Positions 45,883-56,866 of a DNA stretch of 64,000 nt are shown here, in pieces; the first letter of the stretch is position 1, and each line of letters begins with the position of its first letter. The notes beneath the pieces were generated by a model. The model was not told where the DNA came from, searched no databases, and worked only from the letters and a program-made list of their open reading frames with translations. This stretch comes from Dermatemys mawii (taxonomy: Eukaryota > Chordata > Testudines > Dermatemydidae). Location: positions 60,675 to 124,674 of the forward strand of contig ML677476.1 in the NCBI GenBank assembly GCA_007922305.1. Direction: 5' to 3'. Made by a program: the position numbers and the translations under genes.

Positions 45883-46902
45883 CTCGAGTTCCATTCCAGG
45901 CTCTGGAGGGGACAGTGTACTAGTAGGCGCAAGCCTTTCTGCCCCATTGCCACAAGCCCTGGCCGTTTCTGCCTGTGTCTGCAGCAGTCTTCCCTTGTGC
46001 CAGTCCAGTTTCTCCCTTCCCCAAGCTCCATGTCCCTGTTTAACCCCTCGTACAGAGATTTTAGCCGCCAAACTCTAACATGTTTCTACTGAGCATGTCT
46101 GAAGTGAGATATTTCACAGATTTAGAACTTGGCCGAACGTGGGAAGTTTTCCACAGGAATACCGAAAGGCACTTCCTCGGCACACAGGCCGTCCATTCCT
46201 GGCCAAATTTTCAAGCCCTTGCTCTAAAGTGTGGAGGCGTTAACACTCTCAATCAAACTATTATCCAAATTTCTTTAATATGAGCAAAACAAATGTATTT
46301 TTACCCTAACCTTGTGTTCTGAAATGGGTTAACTACATTTGCTGACACTTAAAAACAAACAAACAAAACACCCACAACACCCTGAAAACAGGGCTGTAAC
46401 CACGTGTACTGCCCCATTAAGCCAACTGGCTGCCAGAAGACCTCGTTCCCATGATGTTGCTTTGAGCACAGTCTCAGAAACTGGCCAAAACCAGAAGAGA
46501 GGAGGTGGTTTCAGGGAGTTAACAGCAGGATGGGAAGATCCCAGGATACTGTCACTTAAGGGCCTGGGATCAGAAGTCCTATTATATGGGGCAGGGCGCC
46601 CCTCTCTTCTGGCCAATCAGGAGAAGCTTTCAGAACTGGGGTAGTATGTATGAACAGAACAAGGGATGTACAGACAGAACAGAAGCCTAGGACAAGAGGC
46701 TCGGCTTCTGCAGAGCAGAATAAGGTTGCTGTGGATGATTCTAGTATTGTAGATGGGTATGAACTACAGAGTGACTGTGATGGACCTTGCATTTGGGACA
46801 CTGAGGACTATTTTAAATTGCTCTGGGCTACTGATCCAGTTTCAGAAGACAGCTGGTGATAGCCTGTTTGATTGTTTTCGTTCCATTTCTGAATGGAGAA
46901 TA
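45883..46902. other. No gene; probable dispersed-repeat remnants
   Basis: 46125-46345 ('cgtgggaagttttccacagg', 'gaaaggcacttcctcggcac', 'tcaagcccttgctct') I recall as a dispersed reptilian repeat of unknown class. 46650-46859 has an open frame with no family resemblance. Confidence 0.35.
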
Positions 46903-46915
46903 ATTTAAAATTACA

Positions 46916-47098
46916 AGGAGTCCTTATAGACTAACAGACGTATTGGAGTATAAGGTTTCGTGGGTGAATACCATGCATCTGATGAAGCGGGTATTCACCC
47001 ACAAAAGCTTATGCTCCAATATGTATATTAGTTTACAAGGAGTCATAGGACTCCTTGTCGCTTTTGCAGATCCAGACTAATACGGCTACCCCTCTGAT
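46916..47098. mobile_element. Short inverted Penelope-derived insertion with perfect 13-bp TSD
   Basis: 183 bp flanked by ATTTAAAATTACA at 46903-46915 and again at 47099-47111. The left half (46916-46970) is the reverse complement of the right half's stem II to tail region (about 46989-47050). Only the right half continues to the PLE terminus 'agactaatacggctacccctctgat'. So this is a minimal PLE end in head-to-head form, with no coding sequence. The 13-bp duplication shows it inserted as this unit. Confidence 0.85.
46972..47020 (+). ncRNA. Hammerhead-ribozyme-like motif of PLE end
   Basis: CTGATGA intact (46979-46985), stem II GCGGGT/ACCCAC with loop ATTC, AAAA (47003-47006) in place of GAAA, stem III GC-TTAT-GC, and cleavage would follow the C of GCTC at 47016. 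The inverted left half (46939-46970) has the GAAA part but lacks CTGATGA, so it is only half a ribozyme. Confidence 0.7.
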
Positions 47099-47334
47099 AT
47101 TTAAAATTACAGAATTTCTGGCAAAACAGAAATCCTGGTCCCCACTTCCTCTAGCTCTACTAACTAAAGGAGACAGACTAAGGGCAGGAGAGGAGAATAA
47201 GTTTGCCCAAGGACAGTGGAGGAATCAGGGTCAACCAATTCCCAATTTAGTGATCAGTATGACAGACCTTGCTGCCTATGCTGATAAGGGTGCAGCACTC
47301 TGGGTTTTTTTCCTACGTGAGAAGCTTTGCTGTC

Positions 47335-47465
47335 CACACGCATTTTACAGAGGGCTTGTTTGAGGCACACAGGGATAGTGACTTGCCCAAGTTCATGCTG
47401 TAGGGACAAGGAATAGAACATGGAAGTCCCAATGCCCAGCAGTTCACACCGCTGCTGCTCCACAT
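47335..47465 (-). repeat. MIR/CORE-type SINE fragment
   Basis: 'ttgaggcacacagggatagtgacttgcccaagttcatgctgtagggacaaggaatagaacatggaagtccc' is the SINE body in reverse order. Confidence 0.7.
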
Positions 47466-49859
47466 TGGTCAGTCATGACTATTAAAAACACTTTGAATTT
47501 TCCCAGTGGTTAACTTCACAGTGAGGTTTTCCTCCCAAATGGAATATTTTTCTTTGTACCATCTCAACCACCCCTTCCTTATGGATTCTCCTCTTCTTGT
47601 CATTATAGATTTGTTCTATATTTCACTATGCGGGTCGGTACATATAACTCATTCTGTTTCCCAGGAATTCCTCACTGTGCATTTATGCAAAGCTTCTTTT
47701 ATCTCACATTTTAAATGGTTGCTGTTCTCTGATCATTGTTTTCATTATATTGATAGGTCCTTTCATGACCTGTAGCTAAGGCATCCTTTCTGGCTGACAG
47801 TTGGCTTAGTCTCTCTTGCTATCTTTGCTGAATTGCTTTCTTGCTCTAGTAAATATATTCTACATCTCCGCTACACATGACAGACAGTGAAGGCTCTGGC
47901 AGACTGCAACCTCAGGGAAAAAATTACATTTTATGTCTAAATGTATATCATGCTAGCCCTGTACGTATGTATGTTGACATTTTCATTGACACACGTTCAC
48001 TGTACTTTTGTTGTGTGTGTATGAATATATTTTTATTCTTGAAACAATTATGTTCTATTGGCTAGACACATATTCAGGCACTTCTTACAGGGGGATTGTT
48101 TTCTAAATCAGATATGTTAGTTCAGTGGCTTCATTCAGTTCTGGAATGGTAATGAAGACTGGGGGTTTTTTTCCCCCAGGTCAGTGCTTTGAATAATGCC
48201 CCGGTTAGTGAAGGGGACAAAAGTAATTGCCAGCTGATGACCAGCAACCAATATAGAATGAGTTGGTGTACTCTGTTGAGTCTCTTCTTTGCAACTGTAA
48301 AACAGGTCCAAGGACCGACTGGGTCTGAGGACTGAATTATTCTTCAATTCTGCAAAAGCTATTGTAACCTACTGGTGAGTGTGTGCGATAGATCCCTCTC
48401 AATGCCTGATACACAGCAAATGAGGCTTTTACAGCCCCTTTTACTAAGTACTGACTCTTTATCTCAAGATGTAGCAACCCATGCTTTTTAGCTCTAGAGT
48501 TCCTTGGTTCAATCCCAGTGTGTCGGCCACCAGCGCAGTTGTCACAGAAATATGATTTAAAACAACCAGAGAGGGAAGCAGAGAAACTTCCATTTGTTCT
48601 GTAGATAGTGAGGACCTCCATTTCCAGCTCTGTTAAGTGGAGTACTAAATTCTTGGTGAGCTGACACATTTCTTCTGCAGCCTGCAGAACTGGAATTTAA
48701 AATTTCAGAAAATAGGAATTAACAGAAAAATTGGAAAAATAAAATATCAGTCTATCTGGAAAACTAGCCAAGGTGAAACCATATTTGAAAATGTCAGAAA
48801 CTATATTATGCTCATTATTATTATTATTATTATTTTATTATTATGCATTAATTTTATTATAATTTTGATTGTTATATTAATATTAAGATTTGGGGGTGGA
48901 AAAGCCTAATAATTTAGTTTGTTCTTTTTTTTTGGTTTTTTGAAAAGACTAGCCTTTTGTTTAGAAATACCAGAATTTTTCTGGAATCATTTTATGCCCT
49001 GATCTTGCAATTTCTTGCATGTGAGTACACTTCTGCTTTTGTACTACACTACAATAATCTACCTCTGCACAGGAAACTGTTGGATTGGGGCCTTAGACAT
49101 ATCTGTATTTCAAAAGGCAAAAATAAAGAAAACATCAAAATAGGTTTTTTTGTTTGTTTTTAAAAATCAGCCGTTTCAGCGGGAGTATGGTAAACAATCA
49201 ATGGTTTGTACTCATGCTTGGAAGGATTTGACTTTTAATTGGTATGTGTTGATAAATGTCAATTTCAAAGTACACTCACAAACTGACAAAAATATTTGCA
49301 TTCAAAATCATTGAAATGTACAGGTAGGCAAATAAAGACAAATGCTGTTTGAGAAATTATGAGAATTTGAGTTAAGGATATTTACACTGTATACTTTGAC
49401 TTGTGATGTTAACTATTTGTGTTTCCATCCCTTCAGCATTAAATTTTTGAATCTAAATGTCTGGCATTAATAATTATCTGACACTCCTCCCTAAAATTTC
49501 TCACAATGGTGAAAGTTTAAATATATAAAAAAATATGAAAACCCATCTTTTTGCTCAAAGGTGAATATTTAAGTTGACACATTGAAAAAATGCTTAAAGT
49601 AAACATTGATATTATGTCAAAATTAAAAATAAGCGTTCATTGAATTCTGCCAAGCTATTTGTACTGGACAAACAAGTAGGAGTTACATTACAACATGTTT
49701 TTTGCCATGTTTATAAAATGCCACAACGGGGAGCCTGAGCTGTAACATGTCATGCCATGTGTGACTATTACACGTCTATACACACATCTAAATGAAAAAT
49801 ACAAAGATAATGATTCAGATTAAGAACCAAAGACTAAACCCATTTTATGCAATGATCCC
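47466..49859. other. No gene seen; (ATT)n at 48808-48845
   Basis: AT-rich unique DNA. Frames at 48135-48669 on the minus strand have no family resemblance. Confidence 0.45.
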
Positions 49860-51390
49860 TGGGTAGGTCAATTGTTTGCTAACCTAAAACAATGCAGTAT
49901 CATCCCTGGAATAAAGCTGGCATTTGGTTAACAAGAGCATTACCTAAGATGTTATTTTAATAAACGTCGGCTTTAGCAACTTAACTTTCATCTATTTAAA
50001 ACACTTCACTTTTTTTACCATGTTAACTTTTTTCTTAAAATAAATTAAATGGTTTAACAAAAACTATGATCAACTGTAGAAATGACAAACCCGAAAAAGA
50101 AAACAGAAAACATCTGTTAAACGGTTACAAAATATTAATTTCTATAGAACAATTATTAACTGTATCTTTTTAAAAGCAAGATCATTTACAGTGTGCTTTG
50201 CATGCTTATTCTAAACAAGTTTAACTCATGTAAGGATTTAAAAACAAATTTTTGTTTTAAAACAACTTAAAAATCAATTTCTTGTTTGCCAAGGTGCCAA
50301 CTTCTAAGTATGTGTTAAGCCTTTAGGCCCACCAAGTAATGCAAAAATGTATTAATTTAGATGGCATATATGGGACAAAAGAGTCAAAGGTGTTAACATG
50401 ACTCTGATAATGTTCTACATTAAACAGTTTTAAACAAGATTTCATATACAGAGACCTCGATTTGTTAGTTTTAAGATCAACACACTAAAACTCACACCAA
50501 AGTTTAGAAATTTACTAAGATACATGAAGGAACAGAACTTAAAACAAGTTAAAATACAGTTTAAAAGTTAAACTAAATAATTATGCAAAACAAACAGAAC
50601 AAAACCTATCAAAGTCCCTTTTTAAGAGAGGATATCAGAGCTTCTTATTTAGTTGGACAACTGATTTTAGCAGGGAGGAAACGGTTAGTTTTTTTGCTTA
50701 GTTCCAAGATGTGAAGGGCGGTTACATTTCCTGCTTTTTAACAAACAGACCGCTACAACTGGGAGGAGAGACAGGATGGTAAAGGTGGTGAAAATATGAC
50801 TTCTGCTGATGTTCTCAGGATTCCAGGTCAAACACAGATGGACTGGTAGTTCAGCCATGAAGCAGTGCTGTGGGCTTTTGTTCATTTTCCAGTCTCAGTC
50901 CTGGGATGTCATCTGGCTGGCCTGCTCCCTCTCCCTTCTTTCTTAGGCTGGGCAGAGCTTGAGGGGCTTCTTAGTTTCATGGTGCTGTTGCCACATGGTA
51001 CAGTTGACCTCAGGATCAGATCAGATGGAAAGAGAGAGAGAACAGAAAAGAAAATAGTGGTGAGGAAAGGAGTACACAAAGGGAAGGGAAGGCAAAGCAG
51101 ACACTCACGTCTGCCCGGCTGGAGTCTCCTCTGCTGCAGCAGTGATAACCAGGTGTCTCCACTCATGTTTTAAGGTCTAGACTTCACAATGATGTGGTGA
51201 CCTTTGGGATCCCTGGGCAGAGGATGAAGTCCTTGGAGTGGAGAAGGAATGGAGGCTTGATGGCTTTCCTGCTCCTTCAGGATTTCTTCCAGTCCATTCG
51301 CAAATCCCTGTCCCAAAAATCTCTTTTTAAGGGCCCTGAAAGAGTGGTGATACGCAGAACAGTCAATCCTTCCTTTGTTTTATTCACCAC
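49860..51390. repeat. Candidate long dispersed repeat of unknown class
   Basis: Left part is A-rich with many TTTAAAA/AAAACAAGTT words (49960-50600), then a sharp change to GC-richer sequence with a purine stretch (51020-51095). The composition step is visible. I have a vague recollection of similar turtle LTR-like DNA but found no terminal repeats. No gene. Confidence 0.3.
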
Positions 51391-51710
51391 TTAGGCCTAA
51401 ATTCCCACATGCCTCCTCCACCACACCAGTCAATATTCACTAACATTTATTATTCCTGGTGTTTAAACCATTCTACAAATTTCCATCACTTTCCCACAGT
51501 TAGACTCATAGCTAAGGTAGGCCCCAATTATTACAACAGACCAGATTTGGCTTCTTTTAGTTTCAACAAATAACATATCACCCCTCGAGAAACACCATCA
51601 AAATCAATGGGACCAGGTGCCTAGTAAGTTACTACTCAACATGGGTAAAGATTGCAAAACCTGGATTTTAAGTAATAATAAATGTAACAAAATGCCACTG
51701 TACAGTATGG

Positions 51711-52424
51711 TGTAGTGGGGCAGCTGCCCCACTCCTGGGTAAACAGGGTTGTGGCGGGGAGCATGCAAGCTCCCAGGCTGATTTGAAAGGCAGTCCAGCA
51801 GAGGGCTGCAATGGAAAGCAGCTGAGGCAGAGCAGCCACAGCTGTGGCTGGGTCAATTAGGTCCCAGCTGGCCTTGATAAAAGGGCCCAGAGTTTGGAGC
51901 AGAGATAGAGTCTCCTCTGTCTGTGGAGGCAAACAGGCCTGGCTGCTGGGGAGCTTGACAAGGTACCTAGAGTGGAGCAGGGCTGGGGCAAGGCAGAAGA
52001 AGCTGGGGGAGCTCTGGCCTGGAAACCCCCAGGCTGCAGGGCCTAGGGGATGGCCCAACAAGGGGTACTGGGGTTGCAGGGGGCAGCCCATGGGTAGCTG
52101 TAGAGGCAGTACGCCAACCCCCCTTGCCGGTGATGAATGGCAGTGATACTGCAGTCTGCCCCAGAGAATGGGGGCAAGTGGTGACTGGCAGTTGCCTACA
52201 CTGAGGCAAGGTGGGGATAGGGGGTGGCGGTTCCCCAGGGAGGGGAGACCCTGAGACTGTAGGGGTGCAGAACCCTAGGGAAGAGGGCACCGGGGTCCAG
52301 GAGGAACATGGGGCCAATGCAAGTAGGACTACAGCCTGCAGAGGGTGCTCCAGATGCTGGAAAGAGCTAATTCCATGGATGACCAGTGGTAGGCGCTGCA
52401 GAGGTGAGTCACCGCTCTGCTACA
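51711..52424. mobile_element. Solo LTR with perfect 5-bp TSD (TATGG)
   Basis: 714 bp. Starts TGTAGTGGGG and ends GCTCTGCTACA, with TGTAG/CTACA as matching inverted ends. TATGG precedes (51706-51710) and follows it (52425-52429). GC-rich, with 'ccttgataaaagggccc' at 51873 as a possible promoter. Open frames on both strands inside it are by-products of GC composition. 5-bp TSDs fit Ty3/gypsy-type or related LTRs. Both ends intact, so comparatively young. Confidence 0.9.
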
Positions 52425-52701
52425 TATGGATATTTATGCAGAAACTTTCAAACAAATAATCTGTATTGCAAAATGCTTTAGGGAGTCTAAGAAGACAGTT
52501 AGAAAACATAATTACTGGTGAAAGAGAGAAAGAAGGTAAGAGTTACAAGCCTACATTTTTACACTTGGGGTTGACATTTTCAAAGCTATTGAAATTAATA
52601 GGAGTTGTATAGCTAAATCCGCTAATCAGTTTTGAAAGTCTCAACACGGGTGCCTCAAATTGGGCCCCATAATCAGTGTTTAGATACCTCAATCAAAATT
52701 A

Positions 52702-52795
52702 ATTGGTAGTTCATAGAATCATAGAGTCATATAATATCAGTGTTGGAAGGGACCTCAGGAGGTCATCTTGTCCAACCCCCTGTTAGAGAAGCTGA
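52702..52795 (-). mobile_element. CR1 LINE 3' tip
   Basis: 'catagaatcatagagtcatataatatcagtgttggaagggacctcaggaggtcatcttgtccaaccccctg' is the minus-strand CR1 end with its CATAGAAT repeats. Only the last 95 bp are present. Confidence 0.9.
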
Positions 52796-52863
52796 GCTCC
52801 CCTGGAAGTCAAGGAGATTTGATGACCTATGAAAACAGCATGAAGGTATTTATGAAGCCAACT

Positions 52864-52972
52864 CAAATGAAGACTTCCTCCCACAAGCTTTGAGCAAATG
52901 AAGCAAATGAAGACTTCCTCCCACAAATTTGCAAATTTCCAAATGAGCAAATGAAGACTTCCTCCCACAAGC
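52864..52972. repeat. Short tandem repeat, three copies
   Basis: The 22-base block 'caaatgaagacttcctcccaca' occurs three times, at 52864, about 52905 and about 52949, spaced 41-44 bp with varied linkers (one copy has an extra 'caaatgaag'). Lies between the CR1 tip and the hAT pseudogene. Confidence 0.8.
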
Positions 52973-53136
52973 ATTGGGCAGTCCAGGCAAACAACGCACC
53001 ACTACAATAAAGCTTAAACTTGTTCTTCATAATTATTTTTAAAACAACACTAGCAGACTATTTAATTTTAGAAGCAGCAAAAAACAGCCACCTTCTTTTC
53101 TATTTCTCAGAAGAGGTCTTGAAATTTAAATCTCCT

Positions 53137-55050
53137 CAGTGTGATGAATGCACTTGCTTTGATCTGCATAGCTCTTGGAAGTCTGCAACAATTGGAGAAA
53201 GATAAAGTTTCAGGTGTGGTTTGGCACTGAGTCTGCTTCTGTATTGGGTTTTCAGATATGCATACGGGGAAAATGCTTTCTCACATAAGTATGTTGTTGA
53301 AAACAGTAACATAACTATAGTAGCTTTTTCTGCCAGTAGGGGGTACTTGTTTCTTAAATTCAGTCAAAAGTTGATCAATGACATACTTCTGAAACTCCTT
53401 TTCAGTTCGTAATCACAGGAGATCTCAATCAATTTCTCTTTTTCCTCAGTGCTCAATATCTGCATTGAGAAAGTGGTATAATCAAAGCAGTTCTGAATCC
53501 AGTCATTATCACCTGACATAGCTGGAAAGTATTGCCTGAAAGTTGTGCAAAGTCCTTTTAGGTGTGCAGTTATATTGTTTTTAGTGCACTGATTCAACCA
53601 AAGTTTATGTTCTGCCAGGAAGTCATGAAGAGTACTGTACTGAAAGACTCAGTTTGATTGTTTTCAAAATACTTTTCCCAGAACTCCAGAACTGCAACTT
53701 CTTTGTCATGGATTCAATGCCTGTCGTGCCTGTTGAAAACTGTTATATTGAGGCCTCAAAGAGCTAAATTTAGGTCATTATTCCAGAGAAAATGTCTGTG
53801 AAATAAGCTGGGCTCTGGAGCCAGACATGATTTTCCATATAGCTGGTGAGATGGAAAGGGTGGCTGTTGAAAAAGAACAAGAATGTCTGTTCTAAGCTCA
53901 AGCAAGTGCTCAAGGATTTTGCCATGTGAGAGCCATCTAACTTCAGTATGGGACAACAAACAATTGTGAACACTACCCGTTTCTTCACAAAGTATGTGAA
54001 ATATTCTGGAATTTGTTGGCCTGATTTTACGAAATTCATCATTTTCATTGCATTGTCCAGCACTTCCTTCAGTCCCTCAGGCATGCATTTTGCTGTGAGG
54101 GCTTGTCTGTGGATACTGCAGCGGGTTCAAGGGATGTTTGCTACAGCCTTTTCTGTTTGAGTTACAAATCTGGTATACTTCCCCGTCATTGATGTGGCCC
54201 CATCAGTGCAAATGCCTAGTCAATAAGACCAATCTATTTTCTTTTCTTGAAAATATGCATTAATCAGACTGAACGTATCTTCTCCAGTTGTCCATTCTTT
54301 CCTTGGTGGGCAAAACAACAAGTCTTCTTCAACCGTACCTTCATTCACATAATGTACAAACACTAGCAAAATAGATTAGAAATATCAGTTGATTCATCCA
54401 ACAGTATAGCATAATATGGACTGTTTTTCATTCTGTGTACAATTGTGGTCTCTACATTACTTGACATGTCATTAATTCTTTGCACCAATGTATTATTGAA
54501 CAAAGGTACTATATCAATCCTTTTTGCAGACTTTTCTCTGAGCATGCAATGACCTATGTCTTTTATACATGGACCAATCAAGCTCTCTGCTATGGTATGG
54601 GCTTCTCATGCTTTTGCTCACTTGGTACAATGCTTCAAAAGGATTTTTGTTATCAGTACTTGCTTTGGATACAAAACTGGTAATATCACTTTTCCACTTG
54701 GCTAATTTTCACTTGAAAAAATCAACAAACTTGTCGAGTTCTGGAGGACCGGGCGGAGGAAGGGGTTGGTTCTAGGTGGTGCTAAAGTAGGGAAGATTTG
54801 AGGCTGCTGTTTGCTAGAACATCACCACAAATTACGCACTGTGGTTTTGGACACTCTTGATCACAAATGTGTGTAAACCATATTTTATATAACCATTGTC
54901 GTATTTTCTTTTCTTCATAAATGACTTTCCAGGACCATCATGATCATTTGACTTAGATTTTCCACACTTTGGACTTGACAAAACACTAGCTGATGATGAA
55001 CATTTGTTTTCTCGTGTCTTTACACTTTCCATTTTCAGCCACTTGTCCAT
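53137..55050 (-). pseudogene. hAT-superfamily transposase pseudogene (Buster/ZBED-like)
   Basis: About 637 codons on the minus strand, interrupted by stops and frameshifts, so not functional. Start chosen at MDKWLKMESVKTREN (55050), a typical start in this group. Then KRKYDNGYIKYG (54920) leads into where a BED-type zinc finger would be, but that region is broken by stops. Next IGPCIKDIGHCMLREKSAKR, ILLDESTDISN (54390; a catalytic D region), VNEGTVEEDLLFCPPRKEWT, ICTDGATSMTGK (54210; second D region) and HRQALTAKCMPEGLKEVLD. Further HTEVRWLSHGKILEHLLELR, and near the end the dimerisation domain (STTYLCEKAF, RSRLSAKPHLKL). The domain order and length fit ZBED5-like hAT proteins. No terminal inverted repeats were identified, so the boundaries of the whole element are unknown. 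Confidence 0.85.
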
Positions 55051-55501
55051 ATTGAGTGTACAACAGTTCAAATAAAAATAATACACTGAGAACCCTAACA
55101 AATGAACAAACTAGTGAATGAGACGATTCACTCCTGTCATGCTGGAGCAAAACAGTACGCTACAGAGAATGACTGACATGGACTAACTGAGGGTCATTAC
55201 CATCACATTGGCTACAATGACCTTGTTTCGGCTGATTTGTGCACAAACACTTTTTCTTCCACCATCAGGGGGTGCAGGGCCAAGGAAAATTAGCATGGAT
55301 GCTCCCCCCAGCAGGGTGAAGCGCGGCTCCCGCTCCTGCTCTGCCCCTCATGCTGCCCAACTTCCCCTGTTTGCCAGGGACAGGGTACCAGCTGCCCAGC
55401 TTCTGCCCAGCTTCAAGCACAGTCCCCACCCAGTCTCCTTTAATTATCTTTCAAATCTTTCAAATGCAAGCAAAGCAAATTAAAAAAAACCCACAAACAT
55501 G
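55051..55501. other. Between hAT pseudogene and PLE; no gene
   Basis: May contain the 5' end of the hAT element. 55290-55440 is GC-rich. No inverted terminal repeat could be matched to the other side. Confidence 0.4.
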
Positions 55502-55585
55502 TTTCAGAGTGGTAGTTGTGTTAGTCTGTATCCGCAAAAACAATGAGGAGTCCTTGTGGCACCTTAGAGACTAACAAATTTATTT

Positions 55586-55632
55586 GGGTATAAGCTTTTG
55601 CAGGCTAAAACCCACTTCATCAGATGCATGGA
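55586..55632 (-). ncRNA. Hammerhead-ribozyme-like motif of PLE end (minus strand)
   Basis: Minus strand: CTGATGA intact (complement of 55618-55624), stem II GTGGGTTTTAGCCTGC (right strand weakened), AAAA instead of GAAA, stem III GC-TTAT-AC. Core change G to A and a broken stem III pair make cleavage unlikely. Confidence 0.7.
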
Positions 55633-55943
55633 GTGAAAAATACAGAGGCAGGTATAAATGCACACACATGAAAGCACATGAAAAGGTGGGAGTTGCCTTT
55701 CGAAGTGGGAGGTCAGTGCTAACGAGCCAATTCAGTTAGGGTGGAAGTGGGCTATTCTCAACAGTTGACAAGAAGGGGTGACTACCAAGGTTGGAAAAAA
55801 ATCACTTTAGTAGTGCTAATGAGGCCAATGTAATCAAAGTGGCCCATTTCAAACAGTTGACAAGAAGGGATGACTATCAGCATGGGGGAATCAGTTTTTT
55901 TGTAGTGACTCATCCATTAATTTGATGGTGTCCAGTTAACAAA

Positions 55944-56300
55944 TTAATTCCAGTTCTGCAGTTTCTTGTTGAAGTCTGATTTTGAAGGTTTTTGTTTAAG
56001 AATTGCCATTTTAAAGTCTGTTATTGAGTGTCCAGGGAGATTGAAGTGCTTTCCTACTGGTTTTTGAATGTTAAAATTCTTGATGTCTGATTTGTGTCCA
56101 TTTATTCTTTTGCATAGAGACTGTCCAGTTTGGCCAATATAGATGGCAGAGGGGCATTGCTGGCATATGATGGCATAGATCACATTGGTAGATGTGTAGG
56201 TGAACGAGCCCCTGATGATGTAGCTGATGTGGTTAGGCCCTATTATGGTGTCCCTTGAATAGATATGCGAACATAGTTGGCGCTGGGGTTTGTTTCAGGG
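55944..56300 (-). pseudogene. PLE GIY-YIG endonuclease domain remnant
   Basis: Minus strand, IIRGSFTYTSTNVIYAIICQQC followed by PSAIYIGQTGQSLCKRINGHKSDIKN and KPVGKHFNLPGHS. The VIY...YIG pair, the CQQC cysteines and the RINGH histidine are present. The open part covers 55944-56183. Upstream on the minus strand the protein can be followed to about 56390 (CSHIYSRDTIIG) with stops. Very close to the copy at 14821, apart from scattered changes. Confidence 0.85.
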
Positions 56301-56409
56301 TTTGGTTCTTGGGTTAGTGTTTTTGTTGTGTGGTGTATAGTTTTGGTGAGTATTTGCTTCAGACTGGGAGGCTGTCTGTAAGCAAGGACTGGCCTGCCTC
56401 CCAAGGTTA

Positions 56410-56866
56410 ATTTGCAAGTTGGACACCATCAAATTAGGCCTGAATAAAGACTGGAAGTGGATGGGTAACTACAAAAACTCATTTCCCTCTACTGATATGC
56501 ACACCTTCATGTCAACTGTTTGAAATGGGCCACTTTGATTACATTGACCTCATTAGCACTACTAAAGTGATTTTTTTCCTCTCCCTTGGTATTCACTCCT
56601 TCTTGTCAACTGTTGAGAATAGTCCACTTCCACCTTAATTGAATTGGCTTGTTAGCACTGACCCCCCACTTGGTAAGGGAATTCCCACCTTTTCATGTGC
56701 TGTGATACATATACTCCTTACTGTATTTTTTTACTCCATGCATCTGAAGAAGTGGGTATTAGCCCACGGAAGCTTATGCTTCAATACTTTAGTTAGTCTT
56801 TAAGGTGCCACAGGACCCTTTGTCACTTCTGCAATTCCAGATTAACACGACTACCTCTCTGATTCT
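56410..56866 (+). mobile_element. Penelope-like element 3' end, plus-strand half of inverted locus
   Basis: Begins at 'aatttgcaagttggacaccatcaaattaggcctgaa' (end of the coding region), has the same 3' UTR words as the minus half ('gcccactttgattacattg', 'caactgttgagaatag') in inverse order, a hammerhead-like motif (56738-56782), and ends 'taacacgactacctctctgatt'. This terminus is of the second subtype, as at 46916, not the 'ctctgaaac' subtype of the minus half. Confidence 0.8.
56738..56782 (+). ncRNA. Hammerhead-ribozyme-like motif of PLE end
   Basis: CTGAAGA (56744-56750) instead of CTGATGA, stem II GTGGGT/GCCCAC, GGAA (56768-56771) instead of GAAA, then AGCTTATGCT. Two core changes, so inactive. 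Confidence 0.65.

Larger units (their letters stand above)
55502..56409 (-). mobile_element. Penelope-like element 3' part, minus-strand half of inverted locus
   Basis: Starts at GTTTCAGAGTGGTAGTTG (terminus), then the 'tccgcaaaaacaatgaggagtcc' end region, a hammerhead-like motif (55586-55632), a 3' UTR of about 310 bp and the GIY-YIG domain. It runs to about 56409, where plus-strand PLE sequence begins. It shares its 3' UTR words with 20258-20865 ('cagttgacaagaagg'). Confidence 0.85.

Noticed and set aside
46916..47098. Simple local inverted duplication
   Set aside because: The perfect 13-bp direct repeat at both outer edges and the PLE terminus on one side indicate insertion of a mobile unit.
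51636..52317. Several overlapping GC-rich open frames on both strands
   Set aside because: All lie inside the 51711-52424 LTR and reflect its GC-rich composition. No recognised domain.
53137..55050. Host ZBED-type gene
   Set aside because: Multiple in-frame stops and frame changes, no intron structure and a transposon-dense setting make a dead hAT element more likely.
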